Below are positions 1 through 9,113 of a stretch of DNA of 64,000 nt, piece by piece. This DNA comes from Strigamia acuminata. Taxonomy: Eukaryota > Arthropoda > Chilopoda > Geophilomorpha > Linotaeniidae. Location: contig OX442314.1 of the NCBI GenBank assembly GCA_949358305.1, forward strand, positions 45,950,581 through 46,014,580, read 5' to 3'. How positions within the stretch are numbered: position 1 is the stretch's first letter; each line of letters begins with the position of its first letter. Position numbers and translations under genes: made by a program. The notes under the pieces are model-generated. The model was not told where the DNA came from. It worked only from the letters and a program-made list of their open reading frames with translations, and did no database searches.

Positions 1-820
1 CCCGCAGATTTCGCGCACCACTATCGAAAAAGGCAACTTAGGGATCAACAAATCGGTCGAATTTTGATATCGACGTATTTCCTGCAGCACTTTTGTGCTG
101 CAAGGCGTAAGCCCTCCTCTCGCACGTGCCTGGCTCAATTGTTGCACACAACCCGAAGGTGGCCGTGTGGGATCTTTACGAAACTCGTCTTCTGCGCAGC
201 TTTACTGAGCAGTTTTCGGAGTGAGCCAAACGGTTTTGACCCATTCTGCTCTCTCTTGATTCTGCTTCCAAACTGTTCACATCCGTGTCAAACTTATGCC
301 CATTTGCTAAGTGTGACCTGTGATTTATTGGAAGAATTGAGACATCTTGCTGGTCTGTACCAACTGTATGGAATAGCGCCCTTTGCTTGGATCACTAAGT
401 GTGATTTGAGCCATCATATCTGAGTGAAGCTGACATTGAGCTTGCTCTGTCAGTTTGAAGTTCTTTGTGTCGAGTCTACTCCACAAAGAAGACTGTGTGT
501 TGACGGATTGTTACGTCGAGCTTGCTCCGTAATAATCAAACCGCTGTGTGCTAGACGTATTCTCGTGTCGAGCGTGCTCCACGGAAATTCAGGTGTAATT
601 AGAGGTTGATTTTGGCATCGAGTCTACTCTGCCAAAATCCACGCTCATGCGACGCCATCGACACCATCTTGGAGCCGACTGATAACCGTGAGTGTGAGTG
701 TGTGTTCGAGAAGAGAAGACTGGTCGACATTATTATTATTTCCCCGTATTTATTTTGTACTTTTGAAACGATTAAAATGATTGCATTATTCCTTTATTCG
801 TGTGTGTAAAATCATTCCCT
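1..820 (+). other. Leader or LTR-like region of copy A
   Basis: No convincing reading frame. The stretch is rich in short perfect hairpins, for example an 8-bp stem with a TTTT loop at 83-102 and the array at 427-639. It ends before an ATG at 821. Position suggests an LTR/leader of a gypsy element, but no matching second LTR was found, so this is inference. Confidence 0.45.
427..639 (+). repeat. Array of five covarying hairpins
   Basis: Five stem-loops at 427-456, 461-490, 506-537, 559-588 and 608-639 share one plan: an outer stem of unrelated sequence in each unit, a 2-nt bulge (TC or TT) on the 5' side, then a 4-bp inner stem GAGC/GCTC or GAGT/ACTC closed by TT, CT or GT. Outer stems include CTGACA/TGTCAG, TTCTTTGTG/CACAAAGAA and GATTTTGGCA/TGCCAAAATC. 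The fourth unit has mismatches. Stem sequences change between units while pairing is kept, and the inner stem also covaries (C-G to T-A). Function is unknown. Confidence 0.8.
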
Positions 821-1105
821 ATGACAACCATTTGGCCGCTGAGTAGAAGTCCTAAAAAGCATCTCAACGGTGATAACTTGTTAGATTTGACCAGTTTAGC
901 AAGTAAAAACCCGGATCGCCGCAAGTTTGCGAACAACTGTTTCAAGAGGCAGAGGTTATTCCCCTGCTTACTTGAATTTTTTTTTAGAAAATTGAGAATT
1001 CCCTGGGATCCGAGAATTCCAGATGGAATTTTAATTATCGATCCTGAAAATCCGCACATTTATCTGCAGAAACTCGAAGCAGTTATCGCTGAAACGAGGA
1101 AATGA
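821..1105 (+). pseudogene. Chimeric ORF ending in an integrase C-terminal fragment
   Basis: An open frame runs from ATG 821 to the stop at 1,103-1,105. Its first half (MTTIWPLSRSP...) is not recognised and could be a gag start. From about 986 it reads IPWDPRIPDG and IDPENPH, matching the segment after the integrase core in copy B (near 63,020-63,100) and in copy A itself (near 7,930-8,000). An integrase piece upstream of gag is out of order, so this is a deletion or recombination junction, perhaps between tandem elements. It is not expected to make a working protein. Confidence 0.6.
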
Positions 1106-1127
1106 CCCTATCAGAGGAAGTGCAAAA

Positions 1128-1427
1128 TTGAGGCAACCTAGATCACAATTTGCCATACCTAAAAAGACTTCACCAGAAGAAGCGGAGAGCGCTGACAATA
1201 ATGGTCAAGCTACAACCGCGACAGTTAAGGTGGAAGGAAGTGCGGGAGCAACAGCAACGGCTCCAGTGAGAATGACGCCCGAAAATTCACCCTGTCACAA
1301 TTGTGGCACACTAGGACATTGGGCAAGACAGTGCCAAAAACCAAACAAGCAGTCTTCACCAAAAGTGGATATACTTGTAGAGAAGTTGGTGAACGCCATC
1401 ACGAAAGCTGTCCAAAAAAACTTGTGA
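1128..1427 (+). pseudogene. gag C-terminus with CCHC zinc knuckle (copy A)
   Basis: This frame ends gag of copy A. A low-complexity acidic/alanine linker is followed by the CCHC box CHNCGTLGHWARQC (C-x2-C-x4-H-x4-C), which binds packaged RNA in retroelement nucleocapsids, then a basic tail ending ITKAVQKNL before UGA at 1,425-1,427. All four zinc ligands are present, unlike copy B, where a stop codon falls inside the box. The N-terminal part of gag is missing. The end overlaps pol by one base step: the slippery heptamer at 1,415-1,421 lies one codon before the stop. Confidence 0.85.
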
Positions 1428-1459
1428 GCACGGGTCAAGAAAATCAGGAACCCGTGCTC
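1415..1459 (+). promoter_or_regulatory. gag-pol -1 ribosomal frameshift signal (copy A)
   Basis: The heptamer A AAA AAC (1,415-1,421) lies in the gag frame as CAA AAA AAC, followed by TTG and the UGA stop. Four bases downstream a perfect 10-bp stem begins: GAGCACGGGT (1,426-1,435) pairs with ACCCGTGCTC (1,450-1,459) across a 14-nt loop. The pol frame resumes at -1 (1,424 onward). This is the standard layout of a -1 programmed frameshift site, and copy B has the matching site at 58,948-58,993. Confidence 0.85.
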
Positions 1460-2516
1460 CCAACTGAATCGGAAACATTGCAGGAAAGTGAAGGCGCAAC
1501 TGCAAGTGGGAAAGAAGTGGCACCTCACAAAATCTTGGAGACAGTTTATTTACCGATAGAAAATATAGTCCGATAGTCAATCGTATCCAACCTGGCCTCG
1601 CCCCATCGTAAAGAGGCGGTCGCCATGACGCTTGGTTTGTAAAGCAAAAAGAAGAAATGGTATGCGAAATTGAATGCGATCAAATAGTTGGAATTCGATT
1701 TCCGCCACCAGAGATAACACCATTTTCAAAAATTGAAAAGGCAAAAGAAGTTGACAAGAAATTTGTACGAAAATACGCCTTCTGAAGCCGCGTGAATGAT
1801 GGACGAGCCGGCAGAGCCATTTGAATGGGACGAGTTATTTTATGAACTCCCAAGGTTGCAACCGAAAGAGAGTCCGAAAATAAGAGTTTTCAACGCCTTA
1901 ATCCCAGACCACGAGATACTAGAAGGTATGACGACGATGGACATCCTCACAGAAAGTGAAAGCATAATGGCGACATTGGATTCTGGTGCAAACAGAAGCT
2001 GTGTGTCTCTGCCGTTGGTAAAAGCAATGGGAATTGAACATTTAATTTTCCAAAGTTGGACCAAATATGGCCATCAACACAGCAGACAAAAAAGTACAGC
2101 CAATCGGATCAGTGAGAATATTGTTTCGATGGATGCACGACATGATGTTGCACTATTTTCTTGCGTTGCCACACGAAATGCATTTTATGCTCATGGGAAA
2201 TGATGTGCTGAGGCGTATGAGAATCCAGCCGAATCCCCTCAGTGGAAAATAGAATTTTGTCACTACAATGGATGTGCCAACTCCATTTGTTCCTCAGTAC
2301 GTGCTGGATAAACTCGAAAAGAAATTAGAGCACCCGGAATCGTCATTTAAAACATTCGCAAAGCAAACATGCTACCATGCTTTCCAGGCGAGGTTAAAAG
2401 TGGGAAATGGCGTACACAATCTGGTGGAAGAGGCCAAACTTCAGGTAACTCAAGCTCTTCAATTACAAGCAGTGTTGAAAATATACGAGAAAATTCTCAT
2501 GAGAATTTACCACTAG
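1424..2516 (+). pseudogene. pol N-terminus and protease of copy A, broken
   Basis: The pol frame starts in the -1 frame after gag and runs to a stop at 1,574-1,576 just inside a MITE, then resumes near 1,655 (IVGIRFPPPE, as in copy B). The aspartic protease motif LDSGANRS is at about 1,978-2,001, with the typical D-S-G active-site triad. A frameshift near 2,055-2,067 separates it from the second half (INTADKKVQPIGS..., LMGND), and another near 2,252-2,268 leads into the linker before reverse transcriptase. The frame ends at 2,516, where a foldback insertion begins. Confidence 0.8.
1549..1647 (+). mobile_element. Short (about 99-bp) insertion in pol of copy A
   Basis: The pol reading frame is interrupted between about 1,549 and 1,647. 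This block is nearly identical, in reverse complement, to 2,783-2,881: both run from TTTACCGATA through GGCCTCGCCCCATCG and AAGAGGCGGTCGC to GCTTGGTTTGTAAAGC. The same short unit in two orientations, each time inside pol, points to a small non-autonomous transposon. Confidence 0.75.
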
Positions 2517-2998
2517 CTTGAGCTATAAATAACTACGAATGAGATTAGGCCTAACAAAACAACAATCGTTCTCCCGACCAATCCCGAGGCGCGTAACAAA
2601 CCGCTTTTGACGTCTGATTGGTTCTTACCGGGAAGAAATTCCTGGCGCCATACACTCTTTCCATTCTTCCCGCTAAATTTTTCTGGTGCTGGCGTCCCCC
2701 AGTGGGGCCTTTACGAACCAAGCGTCAAACGTCAAATGCGATTTGTTACGCGCATCGGGATTGGTCGGAAAAACGATTGTTGTTGCTTTACAAACCAAGC
2801 ATCATAGCGACCGCCTCTTTACGATGGGGCGAGGCCCGGTTGGATACGATTGACTATCGGACTATATTTTTTATCGGTAAATTCTCATATCAAATACACC
2901 TCGCTTAGGTCAGGACTCATCTTCTTGTCAGATAAGCAAGAAGATTCGTGCTGACCTAATTATCCCGACAATTACACGTCACCCTCGGTATATTACCT
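2510..2998. mobile_element. Foldback insertion in pol of copy A
   Basis: This block separates the protease linker (ends 2,516) from reverse transcriptase (resumes 2,999). It holds two long inverted arms, about 2,560-2,624 and 2,714-2,782, matching over roughly 65 bp with few differences (for example CCGACCAATCCCGA against its complement). A copy of the 99-bp unit lies directly outside the right arm (2,783-2,881). The rest is not recognised. It looks like a foldback/MITE-type element, possibly composite; exact ends and target duplication were not resolved. Confidence 0.7.
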
Positions 2999-3200
2999 AT
3001 GAAAACACCAGGGAAAACGCATGTTTTGCAACACACAATCGATTTGGACACTGACAAACCAATCAGAGTTCCATTTCGGAGCTGGAACCCGCAGAAACGC
3101 GAGATCTTACGCCAACTTAGTCAAGAACTATGTTGCAAATCAACAGATGAAGGTAGTTTGTCCCAAGTCAGGTTTTGGTTGAAAGGTACTAAATTGACAT
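2999..3200 (+). pseudogene. Reverse transcriptase N-terminal fragment (copy A)
   Basis: The frame KTPGKTHVLQHTIDLDTDKP...SWNPQKREIL matches the start of the copy B reverse transcriptase near 60,483-60,600. After QLSQEL the similarity stops, and the domain resumes only near 5,046, about 1.9 kb downstream, so another insertion splits it here. Confidence 0.8.
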
Positions 3201-3669
3201 AATCAACTGTCTGAATTCAAAAGAGAGAATTCCTGAAGGTTAAAACAAGGATTTATGGTCAGTAAATAAGGTTTATTCACTATTTGGCCATTTCTTCATC
3301 TTTTCTGCTTGATGCCTAAGTTAAGCATTAAGTATTATGCAGGTTCTAGCTACTTGTTTGGTTATCTGACACCAGAGTGCACTGTTCTCATTTCTTCATC
3401 TTGGGAGCCATTTTATGTTTCCCCTGTACTCTTCTTGCTTGGTTATGAGAATTGTGAAGGCTTTTGGAGTGTTTAGAAATCCAGGTATGTTTTAATAATA
3501 GGTTTAGAAGTTTTGATGTGTTTCTTAGCTAGGGATGCTCTATCTTAAATGAATTTTGCTAATTTTCAGCCATGTGCATAGGTCAACAAGAGCAGTTATT
3601 TTTGTTTGCAATTTTATAATTGCTATTGGAAAAATCGTGATTTTTTGCCACAATGTCTTTTGTAAACAG

Positions 3670-3917
3670 GAGGTTTTCCACAACAGTTGGATTTTCCCAG
3701 ACGGCACGTGGCATACGCCGACGATGAGAACGCGAATTACTGGTTTTCCAAAAACACGTTTCCTACGAAACCCTGGACTCCGTTGACGATGGCGTTGAGA
3801 GACATTGTCAACGAGCTGACCGGTCGACGCTTCAATTATCTGTTGATAAACAGATACAAAGACGACGACGACTTGTATTCGGTTTCTCGAGAGAAACTAA
3901 AATTGATACTAAAATGA
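3670..3917 (+). pseudogene. ALKBH2: ALKBH2-like dioxygenase exon fragment
   Basis: After a plausible 3' splice site (AG at 3,668-3,669, following TTTTGTAAAC) a frame reads FPRRHVAYADDENANYWFS, then TKPWTPLTMALRDIVNELTG and FNYLLINRYKD. The order PR-K/R...AYGD-like...KPW.P....I...TG..FN..LINRYKD is that of the AlkB-homologue 2/3 family, Fe(II)/2-oxoglutarate dioxygenases that demethylate 1mA and 3mC in DNA. The fragment stops before the iron-binding HxD, and the frame ends at 3,917 with unrelated residues. It lies inside a transposon, so it is best read as a captured or nested host exon. Family assignment is from recalled motifs, not a search. Confidence 0.7.
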
Positions 3918-4423
3918 GTGATTTACCGATGGTGGAGCACCAGATCATGTTTGCGATCGGGAGCATGTGCTTGTGACGTCACGAACGATGCTTTTTCACA
4001 AATTGCCATAGGATAACATGGGGATGTTAAGCCTATTTCCTTGGAGATAGGTATAAAAGGATTTTTTTTAAGATGGGGTACCAGTCTGTATATACCAGGT
4101 ACTGCTATATAAGATGTAGCTGGCAGGATTGTGTCATTTGATGTGGGGATCTGGTCGTGGTCGGGCGAGGCGAGGCAAGGAGCTGCAGCCATTTTGATTC
4201 CGTATTATTACGCACACAACCGCATCGAATTGATTATTTACAAACGAAGCAGGTGAGAGAGAATTTGAATTTGAAATGTGAAAAGTGTGAAAATGTTGTG
4301 TTCTTTTCGTTGTGTTCGTAGGAAATTGATGCGATTCGCTGCGATGCGAAGCGATGCAAAGCGATGCGTTGCGAACAAACCAAGATTGTGAACTAACACC
4401 GGCATTTATTTGATTTCAATTGA

Positions 4424-4821
4424 ATGTTTTGTGCAACATTACATAACATAATGCTGCAGATAATGCAATGCTGTCTTCTTATTGGTCAATTCTGTTCTAT
4501 TGTACTCTTCTTAATATTTAAGCCTTATGTTTATCCTGTTGCTGTTCCATATAGTGCAATTAATTAAGGTATTCCTAGTGACCAATGTACTGTAATTTAT
4601 TGCATGAAATTTCTGTTCAGTTTTATAATATCTCTTAGAGAATATTTGAGGTCATTTTTACAGAGACCTAGAGGGACTAGAAACGCCAATGTACTGTAGC
4701 CCTGATTAACCATTGTATTTTCATAGTTGTTAATTTAATTGTTTGGAAGCATTCTGTAATGTTTTGAGAGTGCTTCTGTATTGTAGTGCGAGTTCAAATA
4801 AGTAATTGAATGAGTAAACAC
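4424..4821 (+). repeat. LTR-like stretch (uncertain)
   Basis: An AT-rich block starting TGTTTTGTGC and ending AGTAAACACA, with a TATTTAAG-like TATA at about 4,514-4,522. It is followed by a short ATGGCTACC reading start at 4,858. Size and TG...CA ends suit a solo LTR, but no partner or target duplication was seen. Confidence 0.25.
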
Positions 4822-5045
4822 ATGGATTACTTTGCTCCCTTGTCTTCCATTTTCAACATGGCTACCACCAGTGAGTAGCTCCCTTCCAAACTCCTCTCCA
4901 GTGGCAGCCACTCCCCTGCTCCTGCCTCCATGGGATCACAAGGTATTCTACCACAGATTCTCCAATGACAGCTCTACTCTACATTATCAGATCAGCCAAG
5001 GATTCAAATACATCCTCCTCTCAAAACCAAACCTGCCAAGTTTGG

Positions 5046-6361
5046 AATTGAAAAAACTAAAAGACAAGGGTTTTGTGTCTCCTGCGGAAGGGGACTACGG
5101 AGCATGGATTGTGCTAGTTTCAAGGCCAGGTCGGATCCACAGTTCTTTATTGATTACAGACCAATCAATGAACACACCTTGTACAATCCGCCCCAAATGC
5201 CCACAATTACGAAGATTCTGAGGAAGCTCGGAGACTTTAACTGGGTGACAACAATAGACCTTACGAAAGGCTATTGGCAAATTGAATTTCGCCCAGAGGA
5301 CAGACCGAAGACGGCTTTTTGGAGCCCAATCGGGCGCTTAATGTTCAATGTTATGCCATTCGGGCTTGTAAACGCACCCACGACATTTCAGCGTTTGATT
5401 GAGAAGGTACTTGGCGATGCATATCGAAAATACGCATGGGCGTATTTGGAACGGTTTAGTTGTGATTTTTGCCCGCATGGATCAGTTATTGATACACTAA
5501 CTTCCCGTGACGGATGATTTCTGATCTTTGTCAAGTGAGTTAATTATCTTAATTTTATCCAATAAAATAAATCGATTAACTAAAACGAAATGTAAAGTTT
5601 ATTGGACGATATCGTCATTGTTTCAAACACCGATGAAGAGCACGTGCGCCATGTCGATTCAGTCCTGTCCGAATTGGAAAAGGCAAACTTACACGTGAAT
5701 CCCATTTTTGGGCTATAACTTAGGAGTAGATGGTGTAAGTGCAGACCCGAAACAAGTTGCTCCCATTGCAGAATTTTCAGCGCCAACCAACCTTACTGAG
5801 TTGCAGCGCTTTCTTGGCATGGTGAACTTTTTTCACAGATTATTGAAGGATTTGGCCACTTTGGCCCTTCGCCCAGTCTTGAAAAAGGGAACCGAGTTTG
5901 TGTGGACAGAGGAACACCAGCAAGCTTTTGATGAAATTAAAAAATTGGTTGTTGATTCCAAAACCATGATGTTGCCGGATTTAAATCGTCCATTCATCGT
6001 CCACAGTCACGCGAGCAGAAAAGGGCTAGGAGCAGCGCTAATGCAAAAGCGAGTGATCGACGGGCAGGAAGTCGAGGTTCCGTGTGTTTATATCAGTCGT
6101 AGCCTGCAAGCAGCAGAATTGAACTACAGCACCACAGACCTCGAGTGTCTCGCTGTGATTTGGGCATTACGAAAATTCAGGGAGTACCTGGAGTTCACTC
6201 ATTTCACTGTCCAGACAGACCATGAGGCCTTAAAATGGCTTATGCAGTTGGAGGAGCCGGCTGGCCGCCTTGTCCGCTGGCAAATGGAACTTATGTCGTA
6301 CAACTTTAACATCCACTCAACGTACTTGCAGATGCATTATCGCGCGCGCCAATTGATTTGA
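5046..6361 (+). pseudogene. Reverse transcriptase and RNase H of copy A
   Basis: From 5,046 the RT palm is readable (KDKGFVSPAEGDYGA, then IDYRPINEHTLYNPPQMPT, TTIDLTKGYWQI, MPFGLVNAPTTFQ). Motif A Asp (TIDL) is intact. At the catalytic YLDD box the frame is cut by an insertion (about 5,452-5,604); LDDIVIVS follows from 5,603. About 25 codons are deleted near 5,703 between VNP and LGYNLG. The thumb and RNase H then run to 6,361. The RNase H motif that reads HTDAS in copy B is HSHAS here, so the first catalytic Asp is replaced by His, and the domain ends in a frameshifted tail. The enzyme is dead. Confidence 0.85.
5452..5604. mobile_element. About 150-bp insertion at the YLDD box of copy A
   Basis: The catalytic motif is split between GCGTATTTGGA (ending about 5,451) and TTGGACGATATC (from about 5,602); a TTGGA repeat on both sides may be the target duplication. 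The insert contains an intron-like segment: GTGAGT donor at 5,535 and AG at 5,596-5,597, 63 bp long. Confidence 0.6.
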
Positions 6362-7079
6362 CAAGTGGCGAAGAGGAATCCGGAGAAGCTGATGGCAACA
6401 GGTCATATTGTCCGACGAGGCTCCAAACTTGGGAAATCAAGAATTGGAATCAGTTGCCCACGCCAAAAGACCACGGCGATCCAATGGTCACCTATTGGTG
6501 TAATTTCTATGTTGGTTCGTCGACGGAAAAGGAACAATTACGAGAAGAAAAGGAATAGCGCTATATGCCGACATCTGACGATGAAATGGCAAGCGCATTC
6601 ATCAGTAAGGTGACTGAGCAATTAAATTGCACACCACCTACTCGAGAAAAATTTGTGACTGAACAAAAGGCAGATCGTCAGTGTCAATTCATCCGGTATT
6701 ACCTCGAAACAAGGCAATTTCCACCATACGTGACAAGTTGCCTTCAAAAAAAAAATTTTCAAGTATTAGCGTCCAGACATATCCTCTAAGAAAATCTGCT
6801 CATGCGGTACCAACCGACCATTTCGGATGAGCTAGGCGAGGATAGTCAGGCATTGAAAGTCATGGTGCCGAAATCATTGAGATTTCGTGTGCTTTGGTTG
6901 ATGCATGGCCACCCATTGGCCAACCATTGCGGTATTGCAAGAACTTTGCACCGCATGAGGTGCATCTACATCTGGGATGAAATGAAGCGTGACACCGCTA
7001 AATTCATCAAGCATTGCACCAGTTGTCAAGCTTGCAAGCCACGACCGAAAACAAGAGTGGAACCGGCAAACCTTTTTGC
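6362..7079 (+). pseudogene. Linker and integrase HHCC domain of copy A
   Basis: Several short frames continue the pol order seen in copy B: an acidic linker (SGEEESGEADG...), a segment at 6,565-6,789 (AFISKVTEQLNCTPPTREKF), then 6,802 onward with ISDELGED and the integrase zinc-binding domain (HPLANHCGIARTLHRMRC... KHCTSCQACKPRPKT), all four zinc ligands visible. Stops near 6,556 and 6,787 break the frame. Similarity to copy B ends at about 7,079, where a further insertion begins. Confidence 0.8.
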
Positions 7080-7592
7080 GAATCGTCACCAAGACTCTTT
7101 TGTCCGAACGATTCAAATAGACCTCCCAAGTCGAATCGAGTGTTACAAAAGGCAAGTAATAAACAATAACAACTGTAAATTATCGTTTTAACATTGAATC
7201 GATTATGTAGTTTCAGCCATCCCGAATCGCACCCACGGCCACTCCGACGTCCGAATCATGTCTCGCATTTTACAACCGTGAGAAAATGTCTCAAGATCAA
7301 CTGATAAATTATAAGTAAGTAACTATAAAACCAACAATCGCTGTAAATATAATTATCCTAATTCTAAGGTCTTATTACAGATGAAACGGACAGCACAGGC
7401 GACCGAGCAGCCTAATGTTACGAAGCCGAAGCCCAATATACTCTTGAGGATTTAGAGGGTTTCTTTACACAGAGTCTATGCTTAAGCAATTGAGCAAACC
7501 AATCTATCTCTAAAAGACCATCAGCACCACGAACTGCCGCCCCTACACGAAGAACTTTCCCCAAAGAAATCAAATTTCTGTTAAAATTCGGG
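7080..7592. mobile_element. Insertion with intron-like segments in integrase of copy A
   Basis: The integrase is interrupted between the HHCC domain and the catalytic core. The insert has two intron-like pieces: 7,152-7,216 (GCAAGT donor, TTTCAG acceptor, 65 bp) and 7,315-7,380 (GTAAGT donor, TTACAG acceptor, 66 bp). The exon-like parts 7,080-7,151 and 7,217-7,314 join into an open frame of 56 codons, rich in Ser, Pro and Thr, which ends in a stop just after the second splice. The protein is not recognised. It could be a captured gene piece. Confidence 0.45.
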
Positions 7593-8721
7593 GCAGAAGG
7601 AAACAATTACATCTTGGTGATCTTGGACATTGCAACTCACTGGCCGAAGCTGTACCAATTGGCAAACCCCACTGCCCAAACAATGTCAGATTGTGTTTAT
7701 GACACATCTATGGATTGGGGGTTCCCTCTCAAAATAATATCTGACAATGAGCCCCAGTTCAAAGCTAGGATTTACAAGAAGTTTTACAAACGCTTCAAGA
7801 TCATTCCTAAATTCACGTCGCCGCACCACCCATAGAAATAGCGTTCAGCATTCGAACAGCCGAATCCAGGGGTCGAGGATACCCCCCTGCCTATCTCAAC
7901 TGTGGCAGATAATTTCGTTTTCCACAGGACCCGAGAATCTTCGATGAGATTCTTCAAATTGATCCCAAACAGCCCCACGTGTATGTTCAGAGATTGCAAA
8001 AAGTTATAAGTGACACATACCACCATATGATGGCACATATCGTGGACTTGAGAGGACGATTTGAGGACTTTAAAATTAACGATCTGGTTTGGAGAGAAAA
8101 TCACGTACTCTCCAAGGCCTCAGCAGGAATTTCTGCAAGTATCGCTGATGAGCAAACTGGCCCCTACGTAATTTTCCAAATGCATCAGGGCGGGGCCGCC
8201 AGACTTCGTCGTTTAAAGGATAATAGAATTTTTAATTCTATCCACAAATCATAACTGTCGCCGTATTTCCCCGAATTCAACCAGGAAATCTGGTTGAAAG
8301 ACCAGACGAAAAGCAATCCTGAAGCTGAGGTAATAAATAGTTTATTGGATGACATCCCAGGTGGTGTGGAAAATACAAAAGTAGAGCAAGAGGCAGAAAA
8401 CGTGCCATGTACGGAAGTCGCGATGAATGTGCAAAATTCAGATGATGTGCTAGAAACCCAAAAGCAGTCAGAAATGCAAAGTTGGAAAATTTGCAAAGTT
8501 CACAGAACGTTGAATCCAATCTCGACCCGGAAAACGTCGAAGAAACGCAAGAAATTGCGGATACGCAGAGTGTACGCAATTGGAATAATCGGCCATCTTC
8601 ATCGCAAGAAAAGGCGCAAAGTACAGATTACCAATTACCTCTAAAAATAGACACAGAACGTCGCTCGGAAGTCCGGAAATGGACGTCATTGCTTGGGACA
8701 ATTCCTTACCCTGGGGATTAA
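7593..8721 (+). pseudogene. Integrase core, C-terminus and tail of copy A
   Basis: The core resumes with NNYILVILDIATHWPKLY, TSMDWGFPLKIISDNEPQFKAR (second catalytic Asp kept; the usual DNG/DNGPQF context is DNE here) and FTSPHHP, then a stop at 7,833-7,835. The segment that carries the catalytic Glu in copy B (near 62,860) is deleted. Similarity resumes at 7,836 with IRTAESRGRGYPPAYLN and continues through the C-terminal domain (NDLVWRE, GPYVIFQMHQGG) to 8,254. A Glu/Gln/Ser-rich tail (8,255-8,721, at least one frameshift near 8,480) matches the tail of copy B. The enzyme is dead. Confidence 0.8.
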
Positions 8722-9110
8722 ATTTTGCTCCCACAGCCACTCAAGGCAAGTCTCCCTACTTTGAAACACATGGAAAAGCGCGAACAAGTTTAGTTTTGGT
8801 GGTTGTGCTTCCGCCATTGCTCTGGTTCACATTGTTTAAATTTTAACGGTGCTGCCGCTTTGAGTTTTAAATGGCGGCTGCACCACTGCTTGGCTGATGC
8901 AAACGAGAGCTTTCACTAGCTACCTTAATTTCCGACACTTTTGAGTGTTATTTTCGGTATCAGCGTACCTTTTTAAGTAGGTAACCAAATTTTGGGCCCA
9001 TTCTGAAGCAGGCCCAATTCTAAAGTATATCCCAGGATTAACACCAGCCAATGGGAAAAACAGCAGCGCCATTTTTTAGCCCAACAATTTCCATTGCATG
9101 AGTCGAGAGA
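8722..9110 (+). other. 3' region of copy A with consecutive hairpins
   Basis: Non-coding. Three hairpins follow one another: ACACT/AGTGT at 8,935-8,948, TACCT/AGGTA at 8,966-8,983 and TTGGGCC/GGCCCAA at 8,992-9,017. It lies where a 3' LTR is expected, but no matching 5' LTR is visible. Confidence 0.35.
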
Positions 9111-9113
9111 GTA

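Larger units (their letters stand above)
3135..5045. mobile_element. 1.9-kb insertion inside the reverse transcriptase of copy A
   Basis: The two halves of the RT domain are separated by this block, which contains an ALKBH2-like exon (3,670-3,917), a cluster of GCGATGC repeats (about 4,330-4,376) and an LTR-like stretch (4,424-4,821). It is probably several nested insertions; no clear terminal repeats for the whole were found. Confidence 0.6.
1..9110 (+). mobile_element. Decayed Ty3/gypsy element (copy A)
   Basis: A gypsy-type retrotransposon can be followed from a leader or LTR-like region through gag zinc knuckle, protease, reverse transcriptase, RNase H and integrase to a C-terminal tail near 8,721. 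It is the sister of the element at 54.4-64.0 kb: the same domain order, closely similar protein segments and the same gag-pol frameshift signal. The coding part is split by frameshifts and by insertions near 1,549, 2,510, 3,135, 5,452 and 7,080, and an integrase fragment lies out of order upstream of gag (about 986-1,103). It is therefore an old, rearranged copy. No terminal repeat pair could be recognised, so both outer edges are approximate. Confidence 0.85.
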
